Virus record (IMG/VR): IMGVR_UViG_3300005915_000007
Location: 1 to 42,115 of that record
DNA from: a virus
Strand: one strand, 5' to 3'
Length of the DNA stretch: 42,115 bases
The notes under the pieces were generated by a model that was not told the origin of the DNA, ran no database searches, and saw nothing but the letters and a program-made list of their open reading frames with translations. Position 1 is the first letter of the stretch. The number at the start of each line of letters is the position of its first letter. Positions 7,929 through 16,559 of the stretch are shown in pieces. Made by a program: the position numbers and the translations under genes.

Positions 7929-10900
7929 ATGAGCGACAAGACTAAAGACAAGATTAAAGACAAGAAAGTTACGCTAGCGATGATAGTTAGAGACAACGAA
8001 AAAGATATGGAAAGAATCTTACCCAAGGTTAAAGATTTCTTTTCAGAGATAGTTATAATTGATACTGGCTCGAAAGACAAAACAAAAGAAGTCTGCAAAA
8101 GGTACGGGGCAAAGATTTATGACTTTAAATGGGTAGACGATTTCTCTAAAGCGAGGAATTTTTCTTTTTCAAAAGTTAAGACAGATTGGGTTTTTTGGTT
8201 GGACAGCGATGACAAAGTGTCAGGACTAGAGAACCTAGAAGAGATGGTAAAGTCAGCAGAAGCAAACAGTATAGACGGCTATGTGCTTTTGTACAACTAC
8301 GCAAGAGACGAGTACGGGAATGTCCTATCGGTTCAATGGAGAGAGCGACTTCTAAGAAAAAAGAAGTTTGAATGGAAGGGACAGATACACGAAACAGCTA
8401 TACAGAAGTCACACGCTCTAGTGGTGAAACACGAAGGGATAATAGTAGACCACTTGGCTACACCAGAAGATATGGCTAAGTCCAACAAGAGGAATTTGGA
8501 AATACTAGAAGCCGAGGTAAAGAAAGATGGTGATAAAGTTGACCCAAGAACCTTATATTATATGGCACAAACTTACAGGGGAATTAAGGATTGGAAAAAC
8601 GCTGGAAAGTACTATGTTGACTACCTAAAGGTTGGTGCTTGGGACGAAGAGAGAATGCAGGCGTGGCACTTCCTAGCTGACGCTATGAGAATGCAAGGTC
8701 AGTACGAACAAGCCATAATTGCAGACCACGAAGCACTTAAAATAAAGCCTGATTGGCCAGACGCCTACTTTGGGCTGGGAGATACTTACTTCTATATGGC
8801 AGATGTTTCGGAGGAGAAAGAATACTGGGAAAACGCTATAGAGTGGATAAAAAATGGGTTTACAAAAAAGGTTCCAGACACAGTAAGAGTATTAGAACCT
8901 AACCGATATACTTGGATGCCATTATTGCAACTAGCCATCTGTCAGTTAAATCTTAGTAGTATTGACGAGGCTTTCAAGAACTATACCAAAGCATACGAGT
9001 TATCTAACGGTGCAGACTTTGTAGGGAAATACTTAAAACTATTCAAGGATATGAAAGAGAAGAACGATGCTACTGAATCATTCCTAGAATATATCGAGTA
9101 TCTATCCAAATACGACAAATCAAAGATGAAAAACATCGATTCGCTTATTTCCAAAGACATCGGTGACGACCCAAGAGTCTCACAACTTAGAAATAGCGTT
9201 GTTCCACCAAAAACTTGGGATGATAAGTCTGTAGCGATATTTTGTGCAGGTGCATATGAAGAGTGGGCAGCACCATCTGTGATAAAGGGCATAGGAGGCT
9301 CTGAGGAGGCAGTTATCTACTTGTCTAGGGAATTGGTCAAGCAGGGGTATAAAGTCACTGTGTACAACACCTGTGGGTCTCTGAGGGGTACATATGAAGG
9401 AGTGGACTATAGATATGTATGGGAACTTAACCCTAACGACAAATTTAACGTCTTTATCAGCTGGAGAAACCCATTCTCGTTTAATAGAATACAAGCAAAA
9501 CATAAATGGGTATGGTTACACGATGTTCCAGAACAAGCAAAAGACACTTTCACTGATGAGGTGGTAAAAGACATAGATAAAGTAATAGTGTTGTCTAAAT
9601 ATCACAAATCTCTGATACCGATGGTTCCAAACGAGAAGATATTTGTTACTAACAATGGAATAGTCCCCGAACAGTTCAAAGACCTACCGAAGAAGGAGAA
9701 AAACTCTCTATTCTGGGGTTCAAGTTATGACCGAGGATTAGATTGCTTTCTAAGAGATATCTATCCGATAGTGTTAAAGGAGATACCAGATTTAACGCTA
9801 GACATTTGTTACGGATGGAAAACCTTTGATGAGATGAATAAAAACAACCCTACAAATATGAAGTGGAAAGACACCGTAGTGGCCTTGATGAACCAAAAAG
9901 GGATTACGCATCACGGGCGAGTATCGCACAAAAAGGTAGCGGAACTAATGGGAGCAAGTTCTGTATGGGCTTATCCAACAGAGTTCCCCGAAATAAACTG
10001 TCATCCAGCTGGAACAAGAATAATGACCGATACTGGAGAGGTGGAGATTGAGAAATTATCATTTGATAACAATGTGATAACGCACACTGGCAAGATTAAA
10101 CCGATATTAACTCTGATGAGGAGAAAAGCCGATAAATTGTTACGGTTTACAGTACAGGCTGGTGACGACCTTTTGTGTACTCCAGAACACCCACTATATG
10201 TTTTGAGAGATGGTAAACCACAATTTGTGGAAGCAAAAGACATTATAAAGCCTACACAATGGAAAAACAGGGGGTTCAAACCAGGCGGAGACTTTTTAAT
10301 CACACCAAAAGTAAGAGTAGATAATAGCAATTTAGTTTTGGATACAACTTATAACGGAAAACAAAACAATTTTGATACTACAACAAACAACGTATCAGAC
10401 AAAATAATGATAACTCCAAAATTGGCTTGGTTGATTGGTTATTTTGCTGGAGACGGAACTGCTGGGCTTAGAACTGGCGAGGTTTCTGTCCTAGTTGCAG
10501 ACAAACATCCAGAACATATAAACAAAGTGTTGGACGGATTCAAGGAATTGGGTTTACTTCCACGAGTCGTTAAATGCAAGGGATGTATGTCTTATCGTGT
10601 AAGTTCTTATAAGTTAGCGAGAGCATTCAGAAAATACTTTTATGAGAATGGGGTTAAAATGATACCCTTTGAGTTTCTCAACTTCAGTGAAACACTCGAT
10701 GGGTTGTTGGCTGCAGACGGACATGTAAATGGATATAATTGCAGTTTTACAAACAAATCATTGCATCTTATTGGTTTTGTAAGAATGGCACTAGCATCAC
10801 AAGGATTGTCTGCTAGAACTATAAAGAGAATACACAAAAACGGTTGCGAGAGTTATTCTATGTCTTGGACAGAAACAGATGGTAACGGTTTTTATAGAAA

Positions 10901-11288
10901 TGACGATAAGTGGATACTGCACAAAATAAAGAAAATAGAGGAAATTAAACACAATGGATGGGTGTACAATCTGGAGGTAGTTGATGATAATTCTTTTGTG
11001 GCTAACGGACACGCTGTCCATAACTGTATTACAGCACAAAAGGCTCAATGTGCCAACACAATCCCTGTAACAACAGATGTTGCTGCACTCAAAGAGACCA
11101 ACAAGTACGGAGTTAAGATTAAGACCGATACAATTTATTCAAATAAAGAGAAACAAGAAGAGTTTGCTAAAGAAGTTATTAAACAACTAAAGAATCCAAT
11201 CGAGATGCCAGTTGATAAGGCTATCAAAGAGATGAGTTGGGAAACCACAGCCAAAGCCTGGATTAAGGAGTGGAGTGATAAGAGTTAG
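7929..11288 (+). CDS. bifunctional glycosyltransferase (GT2 - TPR - GT4) interrupted by an intein
   Basis: A 1119-residue precursor. Residues 13-110 are a GT2 (GT-A fold) domain with IIDTGSKD (43-50) and the metal-binding LDSDD (91-95). Residues about 190-360 are TPR-like helices (YYMAQTYRG; AYFGLGDTYFYMAD). Residues about 430 to the end form a GT-B domain of GT4 type with GGSEEAVIYLS, LSKYHKS and the donor site YPTEFPEIN/CITAQKAQ. Residues 691-1032 are an intein; after splicing the enzyme has 777 residues. The usual E-x7-E of GT4 reads E-x7-K. It probably builds two steps of a glycan, on virion protein or on a carrier. It has an AGGAGG start and overlaps the methyltransferase gene. Confidence 0.85.
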   Translation: MSDKTKDKIKDKKVTLAMIVRDNEKDMERILPKVKDFFSEIVIIDTGSKDKTKEVCKRYGAKIYDFKWVDDFSKARNFSFSKVKTDWVFWLDSDDKVSGLENLEEMVKSAEANSIDGYVLLYNYARDEYGNVLSVQWRERLLRKKKFEWKGQIHETAIQKSHALVVKHEGIIVDHLATPEDMAKSNKRNLEILEAEVKKDGDKVDPRTLYYMAQTYRGIKDWKNAGKYYVDYLKVGAWDEERMQAWHFLADAMRMQGQYEQAIIADHEALKIKPDWPDAYFGLGDTYFYMADVSEEKEYWENAIEWIKNGFTKKVPDTVRVLEPNRYTWMPLLQLAICQLNLSSIDEAFKNYTKAYELSNGADFVGKYLKLFKDMKEKNDATESFLEYIEYLSKYDKSKMKNIDSLISKDIGDDPRVSQLRNSVVPPKTWDDKSVAIFCAGAYEEWAAPSVIKGIGGSEEAVIYLSRELVKQGYKVTVYNTCGSLRGTYEGVDYRYVWELNPNDKFNVFISWRNPFSFNRIQAKHKWVWLHDVPEQAKDTFTDEVVKDIDKVIVLSKYHKSLIPMVPNEKIFVTNNGIVPEQFKDLPKKEKNSLFWGSSYDRGLDCFLRDIYPIVLKEIPDLTLDICYGWKTFDEMNKNNPTNMKWKDTVVALMNQKGITHHGRVSHKKVAELMGASSVWAYPTEFPEINCHPAGTRIMTDTGEVEIEKLSFDNNVITHTGKIKPILTLMRRKADKLLRFTVQAGDDLLCTPEHPLYVLRDGKPQFVEAKDIIKPTQWKNRGFKPGGDFLITPKVRVDNSNLVLDTTYNGKQNNFDTTTNNVSDKIMITPKLAWLIGYFAGDGTAGLRTGEVSVLVADKHPEHINKVLDGFKELGLLPRVVKCKGCMSYRVSSYKLARAFRKYFYENGVKMIPFEFLNFSETLDGLLAADGHVNGYNCSFTNKSLHLIGFVRMALASQGLSARTIKRIHKNGCESYSMSWTETDGNGFYRNDDKWILHKIKKIEEIKHNGWVYNLEVVDDNSFVANGHAVHNCITAQKAQCANTIPVTTDVAALKETNKYGVKIKTDTIYSNKEKQEEFAKEVIKQLKNPIEMPVDKAIKEMSWETTAKAWIKEWSDKS
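9999..11024 (+). mobile_element. intein with LAGLIDADG homing endonuclease
   Basis: The 342-residue insert starts at Cys (CHPAGTRIMTDTG, block A), has the block B TxxH (CTPEHPLYV), two LAGLIDADG motifs with their acidic residues intact (LIGYFAGDG and LLAADGHVNG), block F (VYNLEVVDDNSFVANG, with Asn where His is common) and block G VHN followed by extein Cys. All residues for self-splicing are present, so it is likely active. It splits the sugar-nucleotide binding motif of the GT4 domain, so the host enzyme should be inactive until splicing. Confidence 0.92.
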
Positions 11289-11874
11289 AGACACCTTCAA
11301 AAACTACGAGGCTTATAAGAAGTTCTACACAGAGAGCAAGGGTTATGATTTGGATATAGACAAGATTACTGATAGTGATAAGGCTGGTATTCCAGAAATG
11401 TACAGATGGGAGTGGGGACTCAAAGAATTAAAAGAGATAGATTGTAAAAGAGTTTTAGATGTAGGCAGTTGGACAGGTAGGTTTCCACTAATATTAGCGA
11501 TGAATGGTTTTGATGTTTTGGCATTAGAGGCTAATGTGGCAGCATATAAGTATATGAAACCGCAGAAGTATATGAAGGTCAATAAGATGTTCGAGGAGTT
11601 CGGTGGCGGAAAGTTTGATTGCATAACAGCCTTTGAGGTTATCGAACACGCTTACGATATGGAAAGATTTATAAAGCAAGTAGAATTACATTTAAACGAT
11701 GATGGTTACTTCCTGTTTTCTACACCAAATCAAGATGGTGTTTATGGAGATGACGACAATGAGATACACCTGTGGACAGCTACCCTAGCATCGCTAATGG
11801 AGACATTTAAAGATTGGGAAATTATAGATTATGAGGTGGGAGATTTATTACTAATGATAGTGAGGAAAAAATGA
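11275..11874 (+). CDS. class I SAM-dependent methyltransferase
   Basis: A 199-residue enzyme from a GTG start preceded by AAGGAG. The SAM-binding motif I is VLDVGSWTGRFPLILA, followed by an acidic LALEAN strand end (motif II) and FDCITAFEVIEHAYD, the Ubie/Coq3-like motif IV, then FSTPNQDGVYG. It overlaps the genes on both sides (14 nt before, 4 nt after), so it belongs to the glycan cassette and probably methylates a sugar, capping or decorating the glycan. The acceptor cannot be told from the sequence. Confidence 0.82.
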   Translation: MIRVRDTFKNYEAYKKFYTESKGYDLDIDKITDSDKAGIPEMYRWEWGLKELKEIDCKRVLDVGSWTGRFPLILAMNGFDVLALEANVAAYKYMKPQKYMKVNKMFEEFGGGKFDCITAFEVIEHAYDMERFIKQVELHLNDDGYFLFSTPNQDGVYGDDDNEIHLWTATLASLMETFKDWEIIDYEVGDLLLMIVRKK

Positions 11875-12560
11875 TTAACATTGTTATCCCTATGGCTGGA
11901 AATGGACAGAGGTTCGTAGATGCTGGATTTAAGACATCTAAACCTAGAATAGATGTGAACGGAGTGCCGATGATTAACAGGGTGATTGAAAACCTTACTC
12001 CTAGAAGGCATGACTTTAGGTTTATATTTCTGTGCAGACCAGAGGACTACGATTATATGTCTCAGTTCGGAGAGGTGATAGAGATAGCAGAACAAACAGG
12101 TGGTGCAGCTTGTACTGCTATGCACGCACGAGACATTATAGACAACGCAGAGCCAGTAGTGATAGCATCTTGCGACCAAGTGGTTGACTTTGATATGGAC
12201 GACTTCCTAGACAAAGCCCACAACACCGCAGGAATGGTAATAACTTATAAGTCAGACAAAGACCACCACTCATTTTGCAGAACCGAGAAAGGCTATGTGA
12301 AGGAAGTTGCAGAGAAGAAAGTGATTTCAGACAACGCTAACGTAGGGATTTACTACTTTGGGACAGGAAGAGATTTTTGTGCTTCGGCTGAGGCTATGCT
12401 AGATGCCAAAGACACTTTCAACGATGAATACTATCTGGCACCTGTTTATAACTATTTATTAAAAGAAGGCAAAAAGAACATACGCTTATATGAGGTTGAA
12501 GAAGATGCGTGTCATATTCTTGGAACGCCTAGAGAGTTAAGGAGATACTTGGAATGTTAA
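11871..12560 (+). CDS. sugar nucleotidyltransferase (NTP-transferase family)
   Basis: A 229-residue protein opening with IVIPMAGNGQRF, the nucleotide-binding signature (G-x-G-x-R) of enzymes that make NDP-sugars from sugar phosphates, followed by KPRIDVNGVPMI. ASCDQVVDFD gives the metal-binding acidic residue and NANVGIYYFG the sugar-binding region. The ATGA overlap places it in the cassette as the supplier of an activated sugar for the glycosyltransferases around it. Which sugar is unknown. Confidence 0.82.
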   Translation: MINIVIPMAGNGQRFVDAGFKTSKPRIDVNGVPMINRVIENLTPRRHDFRFIFLCRPEDYDYMSQFGEVIEIAEQTGGAACTAMHARDIIDNAEPVVIASCDQVVDFDMDDFLDKAHNTAGMVITYKSDKDHHSFCRTEKGYVKEVAEKKVISDNANVGIYYFGTGRDFCASAEAMLDAKDTFNDEYYLAPVYNYLLKEGKKNIRLYEVEEDACHILGTPRELRRYLEC

Positions 12561-13135
12561 TATTCGGTTCTGGAGATATGGCTACAGCCATAAACAATAG
12601 AATAGGTTCAACAATGATTCCAGAAAAGAAGTGTGACATAAGGAACATTAGGAGTGTCAAAAAGGTTGTTGAGAAATATGACCCAGATGTTGTTATGAAT
12701 TGTGCTGGTATTTTAGAACCAGAGAACTGGAAGAGAACGATAGACACGAACCTAACTGGTGCGTATAACATTTCAGAGGCTTCCAAAGGTAGGAAGATGA
12801 TATTTATAGCTTCAACAGCAGGGTTACACGGAAAGAAAGGAGACCTATGTTATTGTGCATCCAAAGCTGGAGTTATATCTATAGTACAATCACTGGCTTC
12901 AGAAGGAGAGTATGTATTCTGCATATCACCAGCAAGGATAGACTCTTCGATGAGAAACAAGACACACCCTTATGAAGATAAATCTACTAGATTAGATATG
13001 AACGAAATTGTAGATGTAGTAGAGGACATTTTGAAAGGCGAATATGAATCAGGAGACAACATAATAGTCAAGAAGGGCTGGGACATAATTGTAAACAAAG
13101 GAGAACCTTGGAAAAAGTTATTCAACCTAAAATAG
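12554..13135 (+). CDS. short-chain dehydrogenase/reductase (SDR)
   Basis: A 193-residue Rossmann enzyme. It shows an N-terminal cofactor loop (IFGSGDMATAI), NCAGI (the NNAG equivalent), the catalytic Ser in IASTAG and the catalytic pair in YCASK (Y-x3-K), then ISPARI. It is slightly shorter than a typical SDR. In the cassette it probably modifies a sugar nucleotide by oxidation, reduction or epimerisation. It overlaps both neighbours. Confidence 0.78.
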   Translation: MLIFGSGDMATAINNRIGSTMIPEKKCDIRNIRSVKKVVEKYDPDVVMNCAGILEPENWKRTIDTNLTGAYNISEASKGRKMIFIASTAGLHGKKGDLCYCASKAGVISIVQSLASEGEYVFCISPARIDSSMRNKTHPYEDKSTRLDMNEIVDVVEDILKGEYESGDNIIVKKGWDIIVNKGEPWKKLFNLK

Positions 13136-13851
13136 CATACATCTATCACATTATAGGTACGCTTTCGATTGACCACATAAGTCATAGTATCGAGAGTATG
13201 AAGCGACAAGATATACACTGGGATACCTTGATTATTTATAATGGCGGAGATTTTGACAACAAACGCATATTAAACAGGATGGACACCAGTATGTTCGACC
13301 ACGTTGAGTTTTACCCATACGATACAGGATTGGTTAAAGGTGCTGTCGCTGACTGGAATGAGCAGTTCAAGAACATAAAAGGCTTTGACTATTACTTCGT
13401 TCACAAGGCTGACTTCTATCTAGCAGATGGAGCGTGTGAGAGGTTTGAGCAGATGATTGGAGGAACTGCCAATCCATTCTTTGTAGGTTTTAAGAAGTTT
13501 GATATGCGAGAGGATGTAGACATCAAACAGGTTAGAGAAATGGCTAAAAGGTCTAGCTTTGAGGCTAATATGGACACAGAGAAGACACTAGCCTACTCTC
13601 CCGAGAAAGAACCCAAGTGGGATGGGGTTATGCACGCATATAACGAACTAGCCAGAAGACAATTTGAAGCTCCAAACGAAGAGAAGAACATGGAGGTAGG
13701 AGCCTGTCAGTGTTTCCAAATGCTATCAGACAAGATAGGAAAAGAGAATATGCTAGTGGATGATGGAGTTTATGCTATGCATATGTTTCACGAGGTAACA
13801 AACCTAAAAGGGAAAACAGCAAACAAACTAATTAACGGAGAAAGGTACTAA
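13108..13851 (+). CDS. glycosyltransferase-like protein (GT-A type, tentative)
   Basis: A TTG start at 13108 is favoured by AAAGGAG 5 nt upstream. The 247-residue product begins with a strand-helix pattern (KIAYIYHIIGTLSIDHI, then WDTLIIYNGGDFDNK) and has HKADFYLADGACERFE where GT-A enzymes carry a DxD-like acidic motif. Position between the SDR and two GT2 genes supports a sugar-transfer role. The similarity is weak, and a carbohydrate-related protein without transferase activity remains possible. Confidence 0.5.
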   Translation: MEKVIQPKIAYIYHIIGTLSIDHISHSIESMKRQDIHWDTLIIYNGGDFDNKRILNRMDTSMFDHVEFYPYDTGLVKGAVADWNEQFKNIKGFDYYFVHKADFYLADGACERFEQMIGGTANPFFVGFKKFDMREDVDIKQVREMAKRSSFEANMDTEKTLAYSPEKEPKWDGVMHAYNELARRQFEAPNEEKNMEVGACQCFQMLSDKIGKENMLVDDGVYAMHMFHEVTNLKGKTANKLINGERY

Positions 13852-14048
13852 TGATTACACAAAAACAATTACAGAAGCTGGTGGACAAGTGGGACGTTTC
13901 TTACAAACCATCGTTTCGCAACCCTACCTGTGCTGACTGTGGAAAGACAATGTATTTTAGAATGTGGCACGTGTTTCTGAAAGAGTTTGGCAATAAGAGA
14001 GAGATTCACCTATGTAAAAGATGTGGGCGGAAATGGGGGATAAAGTGA
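13851..14048 (+). CDS. small zinc-ribbon protein in the glycan cassette
   Basis: A 65-residue protein with CADCGK (about residue 25) and CKRCGRKWG at the end, a classical two-knuckle zinc ribbon. TAATG overlap with the gene before and GTGA overlap with the gene after. A small ribbon inside a sugar cassette is odd; it may regulate the operon or bind nucleic acid. Function unknown. Confidence 0.6.
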   Translation: MITQKQLQKLVDKWDVSYKPSFRNPTCADCGKTMYFRMWHVFLKEFGNKREIHLCKRCGRKWGIK

Positions 14049-14686
14049 AACCCTTAATAGTCATTCCGTACTTCAACGGAAAGGAGTTCCTACCTAATCT
14101 ACTAGCGTCTATTCCAAAAGACAAGTACAGAGTTTTGGTTGTGGATACAGGCTCTACCGACCCAGATAGTGTTGAACTTCTGAATAATATAGATGTTCTA
14201 GTCGATAAGACAGACGTAGCTGGATTCGGATTAGGGGGATATATACTAGCCTACGATAAGTACCCATCAGACGAGTATTTCTTTATGCACGATTCAATGG
14301 TTGTTAAAGACCCAGATTTTATAGAGAAGTTCAGAGAGAAAGGCGATGTGGTTGGATGGTTGAAGTTTCCATTCAGCGAACAGCACGATGATTATATAAA
14401 CTACCTTACTGCGGATTATGGAGATTATTCGGACGCACCAGAGTTTGGAATCTTTGGCCCGATATTCTACGCCAAGAAAGAAGCACTAGACGCCGTGAGA
14501 GAGCTTGGTTATTTCAAAGAATATCCGACAGACAAACAGCACTTATGTGCACAGGAAAGAGGAATGGCAATAGCGTTTAAGAGAGCAGGTTATGATATGA
14601 AGTTTATAGAAACATATGATTATGAAAGACTAGATAATCGGAGGGACTATGAGTTATTCGACAAGATTAGACCACACCGAACTTAG
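14045..14686 (+). CDS. family 2 glycosyltransferase
   Basis: A GT-A fold enzyme starting with LIVIPYFNGKEFLPNLLASI and VLVVDTGSTD, then YFFMHDSMVVKD as the DxD-like region and LKFPFSEQHDD further on. The start is uncertain: GTG 14045 overlaps the previous stop in the GTGA manner usual here, while ATG 14021 and 14033 are in frame upstream. It is about 213 residues long, the size of a bare catalytic domain. It overlaps the next gene by 38 nt. Confidence 0.75.
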   Translation: MKPLIVIPYFNGKEFLPNLLASIPKDKYRVLVVDTGSTDPDSVELLNNIDVLVDKTDVAGFGLGGYILAYDKYPSDEYFFMHDSMVVKDPDFIEKFREKGDVVGWLKFPFSEQHDDYINYLTADYGDYSDAPEFGIFGPIFYAKKEALDAVRELGYFKEYPTDKQHLCAQERGMAIAFKRAGYDMKFIETYDYERLDNRRDYELFDKIRPHRT

Positions 14687-15257
14687 TATTGTTATACCGT
14701 TGTACATTCATAAGATTGAACTGTATCCGATAATACAGAGATGTTTCGACAGTATAAAAGAACACTACCCAAATGCAGAGTTGGTAGTAATTGATGATGG
14801 TTCACCGCTAGAACACGACTTTGAGGTAACCTACAGGAAGCCTAAGAACAGCGGGTTTACTAACACCGTTAATGAGGGATTGCACAGAGCCACGAATGAC
14901 ATCATCGTTGTGATGAATGATGACATCACTCTGAAAGCTGGAGACCTAGATAGATTTTACGAGATAAACGCTGTGGGGATTTACTCACCTAAAACAGAGG
15001 ATGAGGGAGATGGAGACAAGTTCGGTTCTATATGGGGAATGAACAGAGAAACATATAAGAGGATGGGAAACCTAGACGAGAAGTTCCCACATTATTTCTC
15101 AGACACAGAGTACTACAAGAAAGCCAAGAGATTAGAAATACCAATAACAAAGTGGTATGACATAGTTATAACTCACGAATCAGGAGCTACATACGAGAAA
15201 TTAGACAATCGTGAGGAGCTATACGATTCAGATAAGGCTAAGTATGATGTCAGTTGA
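14649..15257 (+). CDS. family 2 glycosyltransferase
   Basis: A 202-residue GT-A enzyme preceded by GGAGGGACT. LSIVIPLYIHKIELYPII and LVVIDDGSPLEHD form the nucleotide-binding half, with MNDDITL as the DxD-like metal motif, then NLDEKFPHYFSDTEYYKKAKR, the acceptor-side motif of GT2 enzymes. It follows another GT2 gene with which it shares the fold but little sequence, suggesting different linkages. Confidence 0.78.
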   Translation: MSYSTRLDHTELSIVIPLYIHKIELYPIIQRCFDSIKEHYPNAELVVIDDGSPLEHDFEVTYRKPKNSGFTNTVNEGLHRATNDIIVVMNDDITLKAGDLDRFYEINAVGIYSPKTEDEGDGDKFGSIWGMNRETYKRMGNLDEKFPHYFSDTEYYKKAKRLEIPITKWYDIVITHESGATYEKLDNREELYDSDKAKYDVS

Positions 15258-16104
15258 AATATGGACAGAAGTTTTGCCTTATGTTTATTGGTGGAAGCCA
15301 GATGACTATATGGGTGGAACGCCAGAGTATGTAGTCAACACAGCAGAGAACCTAGCCAAGTTGGGTTATGAGGTAATAGTATATTATGACAGCGAACCAA
15401 CCGAATTGAATGGGGTTAATTACCTTCCGAGGAATATGTATTCAGGAGATGATGTATTATTATCTTGTAATGGCAGAGCACCTTTTCTTGCAAAGAGAAA
15501 TATATCTTGGACATCTAAGGTTGACCAAACACAGGATATGTATTCGGACTTCGATGAACGCATAGTTTTGTCTAAATACCATCAAGGGCTGTTTGGGGAG
15601 GACTCTAAGATAATTCCATTGGCTGCAAACCCAATAAAACCAAAGAAAAAGAAGTTTCAAGCGATTTATACGTCATCACCCGACAGAGGGCTAGACTTTC
15701 TGTTGAAAATGTGGTCAAAGACATATCAAGACACAGGTTTGGTGCTAAAAACCTCTTACAACGCATCACGGAGCGTCTCAGGTGTGGAAAATCTAGGTAA
15801 ACTGACTGATTCAGAGATGGATGACCTATATGCAGAGTCAAAGTACTGGTTACACCCCTGTCAGGGAATTGAGTTGTTTTGTATTTCGGGGTATAAAGCT
15901 CAGATGGCTGGATGCGTTCCGATATATATTCCAAATATGGCGTTAGCAGAAACAGTCAAGTTTGGAAGGAAAACAGACCTAGTTAATTTCAGGGTTGATG
16001 TAAAAGAAGAAATAAAGAATCCAACTGAAATTCCAGACATTAGCTACGATAACTGGATGGACGTTACAATTACTCTTGACAATATAATTAAAAATGATTA
16101 TTGA
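15244..16104 (+). CDS. GT-B glycosyltransferase (GT4-like)
   Basis: A 286-residue protein (start ATG 15244 behind AAGG; an upstream GTG at 15211 has no ribosome site). MGGTPEYVVNTAENLAKLGYEV is the N-terminal GT-B signature, LSKYHQGLFG resembles the same segment of the intein-bearing enzyme, and the donor motif reads IELFCISGYKAQMAGCVPI, again E-x7-K in place of E-x7-E. It is the last gene of the cassette. It is shorter than usual GT4 enzymes, so the N-domain is reduced. Confidence 0.75.
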   Translation: MMSVEIWTEVLPYVYWWKPDDYMGGTPEYVVNTAENLAKLGYEVIVYYDSEPTELNGVNYLPRNMYSGDDVLLSCNGRAPFLAKRNISWTSKVDQTQDMYSDFDERIVLSKYHQGLFGEDSKIIPLAANPIKPKKKKFQAIYTSSPDRGLDFLLKMWSKTYQDTGLVLKTSYNASRSVSGVENLGKLTDSEMDDLYAESKYWLHPCQGIELFCISGYKAQMAGCVPIYIPNMALAETVKFGRKTDLVNFRVDVKEEIKNPTEIPDISYDNWMDVTITLDNIIKNDY

Positions 16105-16112
16105 GGTACTTA

Positions 16113-16490
16113 ATGAAGGAATCAGAACTACAAACAATAGCAGAGGAACAAGCATCTCCAGAAAAAGAGGCGGTGTTTCCAGAGAACGCAGTAAAGGAAG
16201 ATTATTCATTTACTAAGCTATTACCGTTTTTTAACATAGAAGGCGAAGAGGCTGGAGAGCCTCAAGCGAAAGAAAGGCTCAATTTCATATGGGACTTCTT
16301 TAAAGGAGAGAGTAAAGACGTTGCAGATGTCCTTTGGAAAATAAATGAGATTGAACACAAGATAGGAGCACCAGAGTTTGGGACTAGAAGATACGAAAAA
16401 CTCTACCGCTACCTGATATTACTTGATGACAAGAAAACAATAGACAGAGAATTAACTGCCTATGAGAACACAGTGGAGAAACTCAAGTAA
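16113..16490 (+). CDS. hypothetical protein (125 aa), probably virion-related
   Basis: ATG 16113 is favoured by GAGGT 6 nt upstream. The protein is acidic, helical and soluble (LQTIAEEQASPEKEAVFPEN; KINEIEHKIGAPEFGTRRYEKLYRYL). It stands between the glycan cassette and the adaptor gene, so it could be a head or adaptor accessory protein. No family recognised. Confidence 0.55.
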   Translation: MKESELQTIAEEQASPEKEAVFPENAVKEDYSFTKLLPFFNIEGEEAGEPQAKERLNFIWDFFKGESKDVADVLWKINEIEHKIGAPEFGTRRYEKLYRYLILLDDKKTIDRELTAYENTVEKLK

Positions 16491-16497
16491 TGTTTGT

Positions 16498-16527
16498 AGG
16501 GGCTAGTTGTCCTCCTTTCTAGCCCCT
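16498..16527 (+). promoter_or_regulatory. strong hairpin displaying an anti-Shine-Dalgarno-like loop
   Basis: AGGGGCTAG (16498-16506) pairs perfectly over 9 bp with CTAGCCCCT (16519-16527). The loop and 3' arm contain CCTCCTTTCTA, which matches the 3' end of many 16S rRNAs. No U-run follows, so a simple terminator is unlikely. It separates the cassette from the adaptor gene. Confidence 0.6.
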
Positions 16528-16559
16528 AACCAACATAATGAGGCGACCAGAAAGGCCAT

